A stretch of 5,627 bases of DNA from JAQGMO01 sp050954505 (GTDB lineage Bacteria > Pseudomonadota > Gammaproteobacteria > Burkholderiales > Burkholderiaceae_D), in the NCBI GenBank assembly GCA_050954505.1, contig JBPBPY010000388.1, positions 1 to 5,627 of the forward strand. The letters run 5' to 3'. This document shows, piece by piece, positions 5,273 through 5,627 of this stretch. The notes below the pieces were generated by a model. It searched no databases, was not told the origin of the DNA, and saw only the letters and a list, made by a program, of their open reading frames with translations. Made by a program: the position numbers and the translations under genes. The number at the start of each line of letters is the position of its first letter. Positions within the stretch are counted from its first letter, which is position 1.

Positions 5273-5627
5273 AAATATTAGCGATCAATGCGGCCAGCTT
5301 AGGGTTATCAACCGGGGCAGAGTAGTCGGTTGGCTGGATGAAATACGGATAATCGGCGCCAAACCCGCTCGCAGCCCACCACGTCCAGCCAAGCCACACA
5401 TCTGCGTTGTTCTTCATGTACGCAACCATGTTCGGGCCTTCAGTCGCGCACGATGCGTCAGTCGAATATCCGAATTCGCCCAGGATGATCTTGAATCCAT
5501 TAGTACGTGCCCAGGCCGTCGCATCCGCCAGCGTGCCGCCTGACCCAACCGCGCAAACACCACTAGTGCCCGAAAAATCCGAGTCCATGTAGTTGTGCAT
5601 GTCGAACACAAAATTGTTTGCCGCGTC
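5271..5627 (-). CDS. Glycoside hydrolase family 5 (cellulase-like) protein, C-terminal fragment
   Basis: The C-terminal 118 codons of a larger gene are visible; the frame is open to the window edge and the start is outside. GH5 enzymes cleave beta-1,4-linked glucans or mannans in a (beta/alpha)8 barrel by a retaining mechanism with two glutamates. Numbering from the first visible codon, VFDMHNYMDSDFSGTS (7-22) has the conserved His11 and Tyr13 of the GH5 active site. ILGEFG (48-53) carries Glu51 as the expected nucleophile, and GWTWWAAS (80-87) is the last barrel strand with its substrate-binding tryptophans. Cys25 and Cys60 could pair, as is common in exported enzymes. The pattern recalls the endoglucanase group that includes fungal Egl2/Cel5A. 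The acid/base glutamate and any signal peptide or fused tail domain lie beyond the window. The stop is coupled to the tail-type gene. It may be a phage depolymerase, a lysogenic cargo gene, or a neighbouring host gene; one operon with a phage gene favours the first two. Confidence 0.85.
   Translation of the reverse strand, partial: DAANNFVFDMHNYMDSDFSGTSGVCAVGSGGTLADATAWARTNGFKIILGEFGYSTDASCATEGPNMVAYMKNNADVWLGWTWWAASGFGADYPYFIQPTDYSAPVDNPKLAALIANI

Noticed and set aside
5260..5274. TTG start at 5274 for the tail-type gene
   Set aside because: It overlaps the GH5 stop and places the good GAGGA site inside the coding region; the ATG at 5259 is correctly spaced from it.

Overview
The window is part of a tailed-phage genome or prophage of the lambda packaging type. 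Every supported gene lies on the minus strand, so the transcript reads from high to low coordinates. The host is probably a proteobacterium: base composition is moderately GC-rich, Shine-Dalgarno sites are of GAGGA/AAGGA type, and the terminase and portal are of the kind common in beta- and gammaproteobacterial prophages. Nothing here fixes a genus. No integrase, attachment site, tRNA or clear host gene is visible, so I cannot tell whether the phage is integrated.

In transcription order the layout is as follows. (1) 5627-5271: the C-terminal 118 residues of a glycoside hydrolase family 5 (cellulase-like) protein whose start lies outside the window. (2) 5259-4588: a basic 223-residue protein that looks like a lambda gpZ-type minor tail/neck protein, 11 bases downstream and probably translationally coupled. 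(3) 4587-4428: a 160-base non-coding gap with overlapping small inverted repeats, a block resembling lambda cosQ/cosN, an AT-rich stretch and two tandem CGTTACC heptamers. (4) 4427-3864: the terminase small subunit (Nu1-like). (5) 3877-1916: the terminase large subunit (GpA-like). (6) 1905-1693: an unassigned 70-residue protein. (7) 1689-1420: a gpW-like head-tail joining protein. (8) 1420-1: a lambda-type portal protein, cut by the window edge and open in frame throughout the visible part.

Genes 4-8 form a tight packaging cassette. Each junction is an overlap or a gap of at most 10 bases, and stop codons are embedded in ribosome binding sites or start codons. The terminase subunits would recognise and cut the concatemer at cos, dock on the portal and fill the prohead, and gpW would then prepare the portal for tail joining.

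Two things go beyond a routine packaging module. First, the heptamer CGTTACC/GGTAACG occurs seven times in 236 bases (4207-4442), two copies in front of the small-subunit gene and five inside it. It differs by one base from the CGTTTCC core of lambda's cosB R sites, as I recall them. The copies sit in two different reading frames, and the gene's only two TTA leucine codons fall in them, which points to DNA-level constraint. I infer an unusual cosB that extends into the gene for its own binding protein. Second, a GH5 glucanase-like gene appears to share an operon with a tail-type gene just upstream of cos, where lambda carries its lysis genes.
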